From Coenobita brevimanus (taxonomy: Eukaryota; Arthropoda; Malacostraca; Decapoda; Coenobitidae): a DNA stretch of 64,000 nt. Positions 9,039-19,429 of this stretch are shown here, one piece after another. Location of the stretch: NCBI GenBank assembly GCA_032717465.1, contig JAVRFU010003718.1:1682856-1746855 (forward strand), given 5' to 3'. The position numbers and the translations under genes are program-made. Position 1 is the stretch's first letter; each line of letters opens with the position of its first letter. Under the pieces are notes generated by a model, which was given only the letters and a program-made list of their open reading frames with translations, was not told where the DNA came from and searched no databases.

Positions 9039-10071
9039 TTATGAAATCATATTTCCCTTGTTTTTCAGGACCAGTTGGCTGCGTTTTGGCGTGGAATCAC
9101 TTAGATCTCTAAAGTAATCTAAGGACATTTCTTTGCACCAAAAATTTGTCAGTTCAGTCTTGAGGTTGTCCAGATTGGGTGTCTTCTTCTCTGCCATGAT
9201 TTTCTTCATCTCTGCCCAGCAGTTTTCTATCGGATTTAGATCCAAACTGTTGCCAGACCAGTCAAGGACCTCAATCCGATTATCCTGAAGCCACATTGTC
9301 ACCTTTCTTGACCTGTGACATGGAGCTGAATCATGCATGAAAAAGTCACACCCATGAATAGCAAAAAAGTTTAACAAATGATGTTTCAGAACTTGAATGT
9401 ACTGGCCACCATTCATCACCAAGTTCTTAGGAAGAAAGTAGAGGCCTCCCCTTCCCACTTCACCTGAGAAACACCCCCATACCATTACTGATCGTGGATG
9501 CTTAACAGTTGGCACCATGTAAGCAGGGTCATATTGACTATGGGAAGCAGGGCGATGAACCTTGGCAGAACGCACCTGGAACACTTTAAATGTACTTTCA
9601 TCAGAAAACGTAACTTTTCTCCACTCATCCGATGTCCAGTGTGCATACTTCTTGGCAAACTCAATGCGCTGCTTTTTCATGCAGACAGTAAGAAGTGGCT
9701 TCTTGGCTCCAGTGTAGCTTGGCAAACCCAGCTCCTTCTGCAAGTATGTTGAATAGTTCGAATTGAGACATCTTGTAACAGCTGGGGCTGCATTCTCTTC
9801 AATTCTGCTGCTGTCAGTCGAGGATTCTTGATTACTGTACTTCTCTCTTCAGAAGCGTATCTGTACCTCTGGAAGTCGTCCTCTTCTTTCCACCGCCATG
9901 CTTGTGCTCTGGTACAACATCAGGTGGCAGGCTGCGCGCTGCAGCAAGAATCTTCATGACGGTCGACTTTGTGCATCCAGTACGTTCACAAATCATGTTG
10001 ATAGGGACATTATCCTGCCTCCATGCAATGATATGGACCCTCTCATCCCTTGAGCAGTACTTTCCAGGCAT
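9039..10071 (-). pseudogene. Tc1-like DD34E transposase, frameshifted
   Basis: The N-terminal part (10071-9832) starts MPGKYCSRDERVHIIAW and contains a helix-turn-helix DNA-binding region (INMICERTGCTKSTVMKILA). The catalytic part (9743-9039) has VTFSDESTF (first Asp), FMHDSAPCHRS (second Asp) and DWSGNSLDLNPIENCWAEMK. Exactly 34 residues separate the second Asp from the Glu of NPIEN, which is the DD34E spacing of Tc1. All three catalytic residues are present. The two halves are joined through a third frame (NPRLTAAELKRMQP), so there are frameshifts near 9838 and 9740. The likely original start is the ATG at 10071-10069. Terminal repeats were not identified. Confidence 0.9.
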
Positions 10072-10344
10072 GACAACTGAACTCTAGGAAAATAATAGCG
10101 CAAACAGTAATGCATAAGAAAAGAGAGGGAGGTGCAAGCATGGAACGAAAGGAACATATACTCCCACTCTCACTTCTGGGCAAGCACTGATGTGCTGAGT
10201 GTTTCACCACCTCCTGCCAACACCAGAGGAGTTGCCAATTACTTCTTGCCCAAAAAATTCACTTGATAAGAGGTGGAAACACAAAGCAAAGACAGACAAC
10301 TCTCCCATAGCAATTCTGTGTGTAGCTCCTAAGTCAATTTGCAG

Positions 10345-10560
10345 TGGGTGTATCTATCTACCTCTACCAGATGCCATAATCCAGTAAGGGGTGGCTGTCG
10401 TTGAGTTAGTGCTTTTATGTCAACCTATCTCTGGCCGGATGCCATAATCCCATATGGGGTGGTTATTCATGTTTGAGTCAGTTGTTTGCCGGGGAGGGGC
10501 ACTAACTCTCCACCAACCCATTTGCTGACATGTAGGGAATACGTATGGGTTGGTTATATG
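10345..10560 (-). mobile_element. Internally deleted RTE relic (3' tip next to 5' end)
   Basis: Two sequences at 10366-10400 and 10434-10475 resemble the RTE 3' tip (GCCATAATCC followed by GGGGTGG, compare the CCTAATCCCGCAAAGGGTGG type). Directly after, GGGGAGGGGCACTAACTCTC then CACCAACCC resembles the RTE 5' leader seen at 62945-62975. The coding region is missing. It may be a non-autonomous derivative or a deletion product. Confidence 0.5.
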
Positions 10561-10579
10561 GTTACCACCCAGTGCTGTA

Positions 10580-10608
10580 AATGGTTTCCTGGCTTACAGG
10601 AAACCATT
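10580..10608. repeat. Perfect 12-bp hairpin
   Basis: AATGGTTTCCTG, five bases, then CAGGAAACCATT. No function is evident. Confidence 0.8.
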
Positions 10609-10695
10609 AGGCTTGTCACTCAATGTTATGCCACCTGAAAAGGAAAAAAAAGTAATAAAAAGTGACAGGAAAGATGGGAGAAACAGGAAGAGAGG

Positions 10696-11227
10696 AGGGC
10701 GGTGGCTGAATCGGTAGAGAAGAGGCCTGCAGTCCTGATGGACCCAGGTTCGAATCCCGGCTGGGGCAGGGAACAGTTTAAGGATTTGAATTTCATAAAA
10801 GCAGACTTTCCTGATCTACCAGATGACCCGCCGACATGTCATAAAAAGTACCCCCGCTAATACCAGTACACCAGTCCTGTATGAGACAGCCCTAGCATGT
10901 ATTCAGTATGGATGGTGGGTGTTAGTGCCATAAAAATACCCCCGCTAATACCAATACACCAGTCCTGTATGAGACAGCCCTAGCATGTATTCAGTATGGA
11001 CGGTGGGTGTTAGTGCCATAAAAATACCCCCGCTAATACCAATACACCAGTCCTGTATGAGACAGCCCTAGCATGTATTCAGTATGGATGGTGGGTGTTA
11101 GCGCCGAAGTGGTGACATGTAGAGAGGTGTATGGTATGTAGGAGGACTACTGGGCCTTGAAAGCAGGATGTGTAGCCTATGCCATGAGTCGGACACATAA
11201 AAAAAAAGAAAAAAAAAGAAAAATAAA
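10696..11227 (+). mobile_element. tRNA-derived SINE, copy 2, internally expanded
   Basis: It shares with copy 1 the head GGTGGCTGAATCGGTAGAG, the box B GGTTCGAATCC and the body to GAGTCGGACACA. The 3' end is A-rich (11198-11227) where copy 1 has CA. It is longer because an 88-bp body segment is present three times (10838-11102). It interrupts the left arm of the large inverted repeat. Confidence 0.85.
10838..11102. repeat. 88-bp tandem triplication inside SINE copy 2
   Basis: Units start near 10838, 10927 and 11015, each running from CATAAAAATACCCCCGCTAA to GGTGGGTGTTAGTGC. SINE copy 1 has a single unit (about 7912-7997), so the expansion happened after dispersal. Confidence 0.85.
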
Positions 11228-11480
11228 TAACAATGAAGCAGAAGGAAAAAGTGGGCAGCACTACATCAAATGAATAGATGAGTAGGAAGAGAAGAGGGCA
11301 GACATGGAAAATGAATGATAAAGGTGAAGGAAGAAGTAGGCAGCACTACATCATGTAAATGGATGATGAAAACAGGAAGAGAGGAGAGCAGACACAGACA
11401 AATATTAAATAAAATAAAATATAAAGGTGAAGGAAGAAGCTGGCAGCACTACATTAAATGAGTGGATGATGGTAGCCACC
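11228..11480. repeat. Left arm of large inverted repeat
   Basis: Composed of ~90-bp tandem units around AGGTGAAGGAAGAAGTAGGC then AGCACTACATCA and GTGGATGATG. It probably began left of the SINE (from about 10640), where AGGAAGAGAGGAG occurs. Its reverse complement forms 11955-12240. Confidence 0.8.
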
Positions 11481-11703
11481 ACCTACAACCTAAGAAAGTA
11501 AATCAAGGTCTTGGTGAAGGGATGGGACAACTGAAGGAAAGCCCGGGTTAACAAACGATGAATATTTTATGAGAGGGAGTAAGATTCATAACTGTGCACT
11601 TCATTTATGACACATGTTCTGGGGAAATAACATAATGATACAAAGGGCATTACAATACACTGATTCAGACCCAAAGTCCATTCATTCCCAAGTCACTCCA
11701 CTG

Positions 11704-11808
11704 AGTTAGGTTAGGTAAAGCTAGGTTAAGGTTGGTTAGGCTATGTTAGGTTAGGTTAAGTTAGGTTAGGCTCTGTTAGGTTAGGTTAGATTATGTTAGT
11801 TGAGGTTA
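11704..11808 (+). repeat. Degenerate TTAGG-rich tract (interstitial telomere-like)
   Basis: About 100 bases of GTTAGGTTAGGTTA-like repeats with interruptions. TTAGG is the ancestral arthropod telomere unit. Here it lies in the spacer of the inverted repeat. Confidence 0.75.
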
Positions 11809-11954
11809 GTAGGGGTGAAACAACTTGTAACAAATTGACCTTGGACTCAAACGATCTGAAAGCCAAAACTGAAAACATATTTGTTGTGGACTGTACAAAA
11901 AACTGATTGGGTTGTATAATTAATAGCCTACTAAAACATATGTCTTTGGTGGTA

Positions 11955-12240
11955 GGTGCTACTGACCATCATCCACTCACTTGATGTAGTGCTGCCTACT
12001 TTTTCCTTCTCCTTTATCATTCTTTTTCTGTGTCTGTCTCCTTTCTAATATTTTTTACGATCATCCACTCACGATGTAATGCTGCCTACTTCTTCCTTCA
12101 CCTTTACCATTCCTTTTCCATGTCTGTCTCCTCTAGTCTATTTCTTACCATCATCCACTCAGTTGATGTAGTTCTTCTTCCTTCACCTTTATCATTCCTT
12201 TCCTGTGTCTGTCCTCCTCTCTTCCTATTTCTCATATCTT
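11955..12240. repeat. Right arm of large inverted repeat
   Basis: Reverse-complement copies of the left-arm unit, for example CATCATCCACTCA, TGATGTAGTGCTGCCTACTT and TTCACCTTTA. Three units are visible. The spacer between arms is about 470 bases. Confidence 0.8.
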
Positions 12241-12247
12241 TCCTGCC

Positions 12248-14852
12248 TATCTGTCTATCTATCTATAGCCCGATGCCCTAATCCTACAAAGGGTGGCTGC
12301 AGACAAAATGCCTCCAAGTCGCTATGTCACCCACCATTTGACTACCCTCCCCCCAACTCAACCCCCCCTCCCTCATATAACTCTCAACACCATCCCTCCA
12401 CCTCATCCTCGGTCTCCCTCTCCCTCCCTCCACCTCACCTACATACACCCTCTTAGTCAGTCTTTCATTCTACATTCTCTCCACATGTCCAAACCACCTC
12501 AGTGTATTTCTCCTAATCTTCTCAACCACATTCACATCCACCCCACAACGTTCCTTCACTTCTTCATTCGTCAACCTGTCCCTCCATGTCACTCCACATG
12601 CTCCTCTCAAGTAACTCATTTCCACTGCTCTCACTCATGACTTGTTCCCCTCTTGCAAGGTCCACGCATCGATTCCATACGTCAGGGTAGGGATCACAAT
12701 ACTATCATGCAGTGACTTCTTAACTTCCATACTCACCTTCCTATTTCTCATCACTGCTTCTTTTTAGTGAACCAACAACCTTCCTTCCCTGCTGTACCCT
12801 TTCACACACTTCATCTCCCAAAGTTCCATCCTCACTAATCACACTACCCAAGTACTTGAATGCACTCACATTCTCCATATCCTCACCATCCAACCTCACT
12901 GTACATTCTGTGACTTCATTCCTCTAAAACACCATAACTTTACTTTTGTTTACATTAACTTTCAGCTTCCTCCTCCTACACACTGTCCCAAATTCATTCA
13001 CCAAACCTTGCAACTCCCATTCATCTTCTACCAACAATACTGTATCATCAGCAAACAGTAACATCGGAATCTTCCAAATCTCACCCTCATTCATTAGAGA
13101 CACCCCCACATCCACTGCCCTACCTTGTGCCTCCTTTACAACCCCATCCATGTACTGTATATATAAAACAGCCATGGAGACATCACACAACCCTGTTTCA
13201 GGCCCACATTGAGATCAAAGAACTCACTCAGCTCACCATCCACTCCAACCGTAGCCCTAGCTCCTTCGTACATACTCTTCACAGCACTCAACAATTTCCC
13301 CTCCACTCCATATATTCTTAGTACCTTCCACATACCTTGCCTATCTATTCTGTCATAAGCTTTCTCCAAGTCCATGAAGGCACCATACACTTTCTTTCCC
13401 TTCTCTAGATACTTCTCCACTAAACATCTTAGAACAAATATCTGATCTACACACCCGTTACCCTTCCTAAATCCCCCTTGTTCTTCTCCAACTAGCTCCT
13501 CTGTCATATGCCTAACCCTATAGAGTATTCTACCATATATTTTACCAATCACACTAAGAAGGCAAATACCCCTATGGTTACCACAACTTCTCTCTCCCCA
13601 TTTCCTTTGTATAAAGGAACAGTTATACCTGATTTCCAGTCCTCTGGAACCTTTCCCTCTTCCCAAGCCAATCTACACAACTTCCATATACACTCCACAA
13701 CAATCTTACCTCCATATCTCAGCATTTCACCACACACTTCATCAATTCCTGGGGCCTTTCCCAAATTGATCTTCTTCATTGCTTTCACTACTTCCGCCCT
13801 ACTGATCTCTTCCTCCCTCCTCTCATCTCTTCTTCTCCCAGCCATTCCCCAACCACTTATACTTGCACTGCTCTCACCCTCTAAATTCAACAAATCCTCA
13901 AAGTGCTCCTTCCATCTCCTCAATTTCTCTCTCTTCTCCACCAACAATCTATTATTCCTATCTTTCACTCCCCTACTATTTCCCCTTTCACACTGCCTTA
14001 CTTTCTTTACCTCCTTCCAAAACAATTTCTTACTCTCCCTCCATTTCACACTCAGATTTCTCCCAAACTCTTCATCCACATTCTTCTTAATCTCCTTCAC
14101 CAGTCTCTTCACCTCCCTTCTCCTGCTCACATATACCTCTCTCTTCTCTCTCTCATCATCTCCTCTACCCCTAATCACTAACCATTCACTATATGCCTTC
14201 TTCTTTTGTTCCACAGCTCGTTTTAACTCATCATTCTACCATGCTGTCCCTTGCATCTCCTCCTCACTCCACAAACCACCTCACACGCTGAGCCTATCTC
14301 TTCCGTGTATATCTTACATAAGTCTTCCACCCCTTCCATCTGCTCTAGCTCATACCTTCCCAATCTTTCTTCCACTATGCTCTTAAACTCTGTCATTTTC
14401 TCACTATCTTGCAAATTCTCCACTCTTCTCACAGGAGCTGTTTCCTCCTGTCTTCCCCTTCGTCTCCTCAACCATTTTCTTTGCAGCTTTACCTTAGCCA
14501 TCACTAAGTGATGGTCCGAGACTCCATTCCCCCACCCTCTCCACACTCTTGCATCCAACACTTGTCTTCTCATTCACTCATCCACACACACGTAGTCTAT
14601 CATTACCTTTCGTTCAACAAGTTCACCATCCATCCTCCTCATTACTCTCCATGTATACCGGTGGATCATCTTATGACGAAAGTAGGTGTTGGCTATTGCC
14701 AACCCCTTACCAGCACAGATGTCCACCAAAGCACTACCATTCCCATCTACTTCAGCTGGCACACCCCACTGACCCTCCACTCCATCCACTCGTACATTCC
14801 CAACTTTGCCATTCATGTCTCCAATCAAAAGCACTCTCTCGCTCCTCTCAAA
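12248..14852 (-). mobile_element. RTE-type LINE, subfamily 2, 5'-truncated copy
   Basis: The 3' end has (TATC)n and AGCCCGATGCCCTAATCC. Going upstream it retains the C-terminal block, the RT palm with LLFADDTVLLVEDEWELQG (13190-12924) and AYDRIDRQGMWKVL and GLKQGCVMSPWLF (13666-13136). Then come the RT fingers and connector (14214-13549) and part of the endonuclease with LLIGDMNGKVGNV and GWGNGVSDHHLVMAKV (14834-14223). Stops and frameshifts divide it into at least five frames. It is truncated inside the endonuclease at about 14852. It is the closest relative in the window of the full copy at 59455-63045. Confidence 0.9.
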
Positions 14853-14861
14853 TTTCCTGTT

Positions 14862-14960
14862 GCTTTGCGCAGTGGCAGTATCGTAACCAATGAGGTCTTG
14901 CCTAAGTGACGTATTTGCTGCTGCTATAAAGCTCGAATTGGGAAAAGTTTCAATACCATC
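14862..14960 (+). ncRNA. U4 snRNA-like sequence, probably a pseudogene
   Basis: Bases 14862-14895 (GCTTTGCGCAGTGGCAGTAT then CGTAACCAATGAGG) match the conserved first 35 nucleotides of U4 snRNA almost perfectly, from memory of the human and fly RNAs. Beyond that only landmarks persist in order: TTGCT at about 14915, AATTG at 14936 and CAATACC at 14951. The second strand of the 5' stem-loop kink-turn is not conserved and no Sm site was found. The 5' end lies ten bases from a truncated RTE, so no upstream snRNA promoter element could be intact. Most likely a retro-copied or truncated U4, possibly joined to the CR1-like LINE that follows. Confidence 0.6.
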
Positions 14961-15249
14961 TCAGCACTTTTGCAGCACCTCGGTTTGGGTTACCTTTCCT
15001 AGAAGGGTTGTCAAGTCGTACCCCACCTGCTCGTGGTGACCTCGCAGACACCCTGTTTCTTTTTTTTGTTTTTTTCCATTTGTTTGTTTGTTTTTTTTTT
15101 GCTTTTTTTCTTTCACTTTTCTTCTTTTTTTCTCCGAAATTAGGGTGACACAAATGGGGGCGGCACTACCCGGGTTTATCCCGGATAGTATTGTATATAC
15201 GTTTTGCTGTTGTTGTCATTTTCTTTCTTTTTTTTTTCTCTCCCCTATC
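14961..15249 (+). other. 5' leader of CR1-like LINE (inferred)
   Basis: This stretch has a T-rich tract (15058-15130) and no frame. It lies directly upstream of the LINE ORF1 on the same strand, and I infer that it is its untranslated leader. Confidence 0.4.
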
Positions 15250-16478
15250 ATGAGTAAACAACACCTCGCTGCTGTAGGTCTGTAGCAAAAAGTGCACAAG
15301 CACTGAAGTGCGCCTACTGCAGCGAGTGGATTCAAATAGCTTGTGAAAATTTGGATGCAGGCGACTATCCATTCATGAAGAGAAGCCACCAGCTGGGCTT
15401 TCGCTGGCTGTGTAGCCAGTGTGTTGCACCAGCGGATGAGGTCTTGGCTGGTGGAGGAAGTAGTACCAAGAAGGAGTATGAAGATAAAGTTATTGGGCCA
15501 ATCTTTCAAGCAATCAGAGACGTATCAAATAGACTGGAGGCACTAGAGACCAAGGTCTCATCACCCATGGCGGTCACGCAAGACCAGGTCAAGTCATTTG
15601 CAGATGCTGTTCGCGGGTCTCTCGTGGGGGGAGGGAAGGATCTGCCTTGGGGCGTGATTAGGATCAGTGCTCATGGCCAGAAAAAAGTCATTCATAGTCA
15701 GAATGTACTGATTGTGAAACCAAAGAGTGGTGCTGATGCCCTGACAAATCAGATGGGATCAGAAGACATCAGAGGTGTACTTAACTCGGTACCGGTTGAT
15801 AGCTGTCTTAAGACCAAGGCTGGTGGGTTGGTAATGAAGTTTCCGTCAGCTGAGGCCAAGGGTGAAGCAACTGGGGTGCTGACGGATCATTTTGGCTCTG
15901 AAGGCACTTTTTGCATATCAGAGCCAAAGAAAATGTTGCCTAAAATGACCGTGACAGGCCTTTCCTCTTCCTTGGGCGGCTCTGACATCATCCCAAATAT
16001 TCTGAGAAAAAACAATAAAATCAAGATGCTCGTTGATCGAGGTTGTACCCTCAACCTTCTCTTCACAAGAACAAGGAATGACACCAAAACTACTGTCTTG
16101 AAGATGTCGCCAGAGGTGAGATCCTCCATTATAGAACAGGGCAATTACATCTATGTGGATCTTACAAGATGCCGCGCTTTCGATAGATTCTGGGTTACAA
16201 AGTGTCATCACTGTCAAGGCTTTGGTCATACATTTGAGAGACGTTCTAGGAAAAGTGATGAACCTAAATGTGTCTTTTGTGCTGGAACCCATAAATCTAA
16301 GGACTGTAGTAACAGAAATTCTCTCAAATGCATCAACTGCTCCTCTTTAAGACATCAAGATGCTAATTCAAAGTCACAGGCAGTTGCCCATTTTGCTTCA
16401 AGTAGAGAATGTCCAATTATGATTTCTCATAGGAATAGATTGATTGAAAACACCAATTTTGACCATTCAAAAAACTGA
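15250..16478 (+). pseudogene. CR1-like LINE ORF1: PHD-like finger plus CCHC knuckles
   Basis: The probable start is the ATG at 15250 (MSKQHLAAV). A frameshift near 15290 separates it from the main frame, which continues KCAYCSEWIQIACENLD and FRWLCSQCVAPADE, resembling a PHD/esterase-type N-terminal zinc finger of LINE ORF1 proteins. A linker of about 230 residues follows. Three zinc-knuckle-like motifs close the protein: CHHCQGFGHTFERRS (last Cys lost), CVFCAGTHKSKDC and CINCSSLRHQDAN. The role is RNA binding and chaperoning of the LINE transcript. ORF2 begins a few bases downstream. Confidence 0.75.
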
Positions 16479-16489
16479 CTACGTCCCTC

Positions 16490-17473
16490 TTGAACCAGTT
16501 AAGGATGGGTCTTTTAAATATTCGTTCCATCCGTAATAAGATAGACTATATTAATGAAACCCTAAATCAGCACGAGCTTGACATATTGTGCTTGACTGAA
16601 ACCTGGTTGTATGAGTCTGATATTGATATTATTCGTAATGCTTTGCCTAAGACACATTCTATTATTAGTATTCCCAGGCCTGCTGCTGACTATCCACGAG
16701 GAGGCGTAGCACTCATCTACTTGGCAGCACTTGCAAACGTTTCTCTCATTGACTTAGACCTGACCCCATCTTCATTTGAATTTATGGAAGTATTAATAAA
16801 TTTCCATCAGAATACCATTAGAATTGTAATTGTCTATCGACCAGGTCATCCGGGCAGAGATCGGGGTTTTATGGAGGAGTTTAGGCAGTTTCTTGAAGGG
16901 TTTTCTCTTAAACCTGGAGAACTTCTTGTTTGTGGTGATTTCAATTATTGGGTTGACAGTCCAGAGTCAAAACCATTTTCTTCAGAATTCCCTGAGTTGA
17001 TCACCCACAACAATTTTATCAATCATGTGAGTAATCCAACTCATGTCTCAGGACATGTCCTTGACTTGATCTTGTCCCCTGTTGGTTGCAGGCGCGTATC
17101 AGATGTGGAGGTTGACTCATTTGACCCCCTCATCTCTGATCATGCTCTGATCACTCTTAGTTTTGATGTACCGAAATCCCCTTCATATAAAAAGGTCATA
17201 AGGTTCAGAAATTACAACAATGTTGACCGCCAGTTGATGTGTTTTGAAATTGATCAACGTTTAAATTCCATCGATTCTTCCAGTCCTGCTTCTGATGAAT
17301 TGGCTGATATTTACAACAATGAGCTTAGGTCAAATTTTGACCATTATTGTCCTCAGGTAGTAAAAACAATCACTGTACGTGATGATTCTCCGTGGTATGG
17401 TCCATCCATTAATTCCTTGCGTAGACAACGTAGAAGGGCAGAACGTGAGTGGTGCTTGCAGCGGACCGATCAA
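16490..17473 (+). pseudogene. CR1-like LINE ORF2, endonuclease domain only
   Basis: The first ATG is at 16505 (MGLLNIRSIRNKIDYINETL). Endonuclease motifs occur in order: LCLTETWLYESD, RGGVALIY, IVYRPGHPG, LLVCGDFNYWVDSP (catalytic Asp/Asn), HVLDLILSP and PLISDHALITLSF (final Asp/His). The frame is intact through the domain and into the connector (RRQRRRAEREWC), then changes at 17473 into unrelated array sequence. RT and 3' end are missing. That is unusual, since LINEs normally lose the 5' side, and it points to a later rearrangement or an assembly join. Confidence 0.85.
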
Positions 17474-17664
17474 CAATGGATGGGAATACAGATGAGATTA
17501 GGAATGCTGACTAATGTTGAACATTGGCAGTACTGGTAGATGATACAAGCCACCACTTAAAAGCCCAGGCAAATTCAAAATGACACAGAATCACAAAAGT
17601 GACGCCCCGTGGTAAGATTCCTTGCTCCCAAGGGTCACCAAAGTGACGCCCCGCGGTTAACGGG
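17474..17664 (-). mobile_element. piggyBac-like MITE, right-end fragment
   Basis: Matches 48875-49063, the right part of the complete element in the U3-U4 link. It ends CCGCGGTTAACGGG immediately followed by TTAA (17665-17668). The left part has been replaced by the CR1-like LINE. Confidence 0.75.
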
Positions 17665-18204
17665 TTAAAGATGATGCAGGATTGAGCTGGACATTGTTAA
17701 AAATTGAAGGGTTATCCAGCAGAAAACTGTCAGGTTGGCTGATGTAAGAACTGAGTTTTTGATGGATTAAAAACAACATTACTTTTACCCCAGTCAGTGA
17801 TATAAGCCAAGTCAGACATTTGGTGTACCATAGCCTCACCCTTGTTTGTTGATGAAACTGCTGAGATGGATGCTGCAGGAAGCAAATAGAAAGGTAAAGG
17901 GTGGAATCATCAGCATTAGATGTACAGCTTAGAAGGTAATTGATGAAAAAAATTGAAGACAGCTGGTGATAGGACAGAGTCCCGAGGAACACCACTACTC
18001 ATAGCTCTAGGAGAAAAAGAGTGGACGTTTATAACCGCAGCTATAGAACGACCAGAAAGGAAGCTTGAGATGAAGGCACAGATAGAAGAATAGAAGTCAT
18101 AAGAGGGCAGTTTGGAAATTAAAAATTTATGCCAGACTCAACTAAAAGTCTTTGAAATGTCAAGTGAAATGGCAAAGCTTTCACTAAAATCCTGAAAGGA
18201 TTGG
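17665..18204 (-). pseudogene. Unit 1: Jockey-type LINE, RT fragment
   Basis: Reading right to left: FAISLDISKTFS, a stop, VWHKFLISKLPS, then SSGVPRDSVLSPAV, then NADDSTLYLS (the catalytic YADD-type box, Tyr lost) and FNNVQLNPASSL. These are consecutive RT blocks of Jockey-like elements. Several stops and frameshifts are present. At 18204 it switches into the I-type LINE that it invaded, just after the I-LINE motif LVLSN. Confidence 0.8.
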
Positions 18205-18403
18205 ATAACACTAGAGCTTGATGGAGCAGGAGCAGGGTATGTCTGTCAGCAGCCTATCTAGTATGAACTAGAACCTTTAAAAGGCTCACAACCTTCAGGC
18301 AAGAAGCCTTTATCTGCTTTAAATGTGGGATCCAAATAAGACAGGCGTCACAGATGAGGCCCAAAAACCTCACTTCCATACCAGCAATCCTTTGGCCATT
18401 TAA

Positions 18404-19429
18404 CCCTTTAACTGCGGGTGTCATTCCAGAATGACGTTGCAAAAACTGGACCAAACCGCGGGTGTCATTCTCGAATGTTTGTGAATATTTTGAATACCCC
18501 GCGTTTTTTCCGTGCGCCAATTGTTTCAAGGGAGAGTAGCTATTAAGTTCTTTCACTCCAGCCGACCCCCACCTCCCTCTTTCCCCCCTGGGGCCCCACC
18601 TCCCACCCCCTGGGCCCCCCACCCCACCCCTGACCAAGCGCGCATCAGTATCTGTCCAGCTGTGTGAGTGACAACACATGTTGATGTGGCAGTGAAGTGC
18701 AGGCAATTACAGTGCCTTTTACCTGTCTCAGTGAACACAGAGTGGGTGTTTATCGTATGTGCAGTGTTCATATATGTTTATAGTATTATTATCAGAATGT
18801 GATTGGCATTTGGTAATGGTGTGTGAGCGAAAAATAGTGATTACAACACCGCTGATGTGGCAGTGAAGTGCAGGCAATTACAGTGCCTTTTACCTGCCTC
18901 AGTGAACACAGAGTGGGTGTTTATCGTATGTGCAGTGTTCATATATGTTTATAGTATTATTATCAGAATGAGGTTGGCATTTGGTAATGGTGTATGAGCG
19001 AAAAATAGTGATTACAACACCGCTGATGTGGCAGTGAAGTGCAGGTAATTACAGTGCCTTTTACCTGCCTCAGTGAACACAGAGTGGGTGTTTATCGTAT
19101 GTGCAGTGTTCATATATGTTTATAGTATTATTATCAGAATGAGGTTGGCATTTGGTAATGGTGTATGAGCGAAGGTAATGATGTGTGAGCGAAAAATAGT
19201 GATTTTACACCCCTCACTTCTAACGGCACTGCCCGTCCTGTGAAAGTCAACAAAGTCATGAAACCTACATCAATGGAAAGCTGAAGGTTAGTACTTTCTA
19301 ATGGTACCTTATTTTTTTCTCTAGCTTTATTCTGTGCAGAGTTATTAAGGTTTAAAGGTTTGTTTACATTTGGCTGAAACCCCCGCGGGAGAGGACAGTC
19401 AGACCAAAACAATACCCGCGGTTAAAGGG
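18404..19429. mobile_element. piggyBac-like non-autonomous element with TTAA duplication
   Basis: Left end CCCTTTAACTGCGGGT; right end in reverse CCCTTTAACCGCGGGT; both are bordered by TTAA (18400-18403 and 19430-19433). The corresponding positions in units 2-5 (about 38878, 45290, 49800, 57000) show one TTAA and no insert, so the boundaries are proved by empty sites within the window. Precise TTAA duplication and CCC termini are typical of piggyBac elements. The 1,026-bp interior holds no transposase and is largely a 171-bp tandem repeat. Confidence 0.9.
18683..19200. repeat. 171-bp tandem repeat, three units, inside the MITE
   Basis: Units start at GATGTGGCAGTGAAGTGCAG at positions 18683, 18854 and 19025, an exact 171-base period. 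Units 2 and 3 are nearly identical; unit 1 differs at a few sites. The third has a small extra duplication (GTATGAGCGAAGGTAATG) near its end. Confidence 0.95.

Noticed and set aside
14862..14960. Functional U4 snRNA gene
   Set aside because: Homology is strong only for the first 34 bases, no Sm site was found, and the upstream promoter region is occupied by an RTE.
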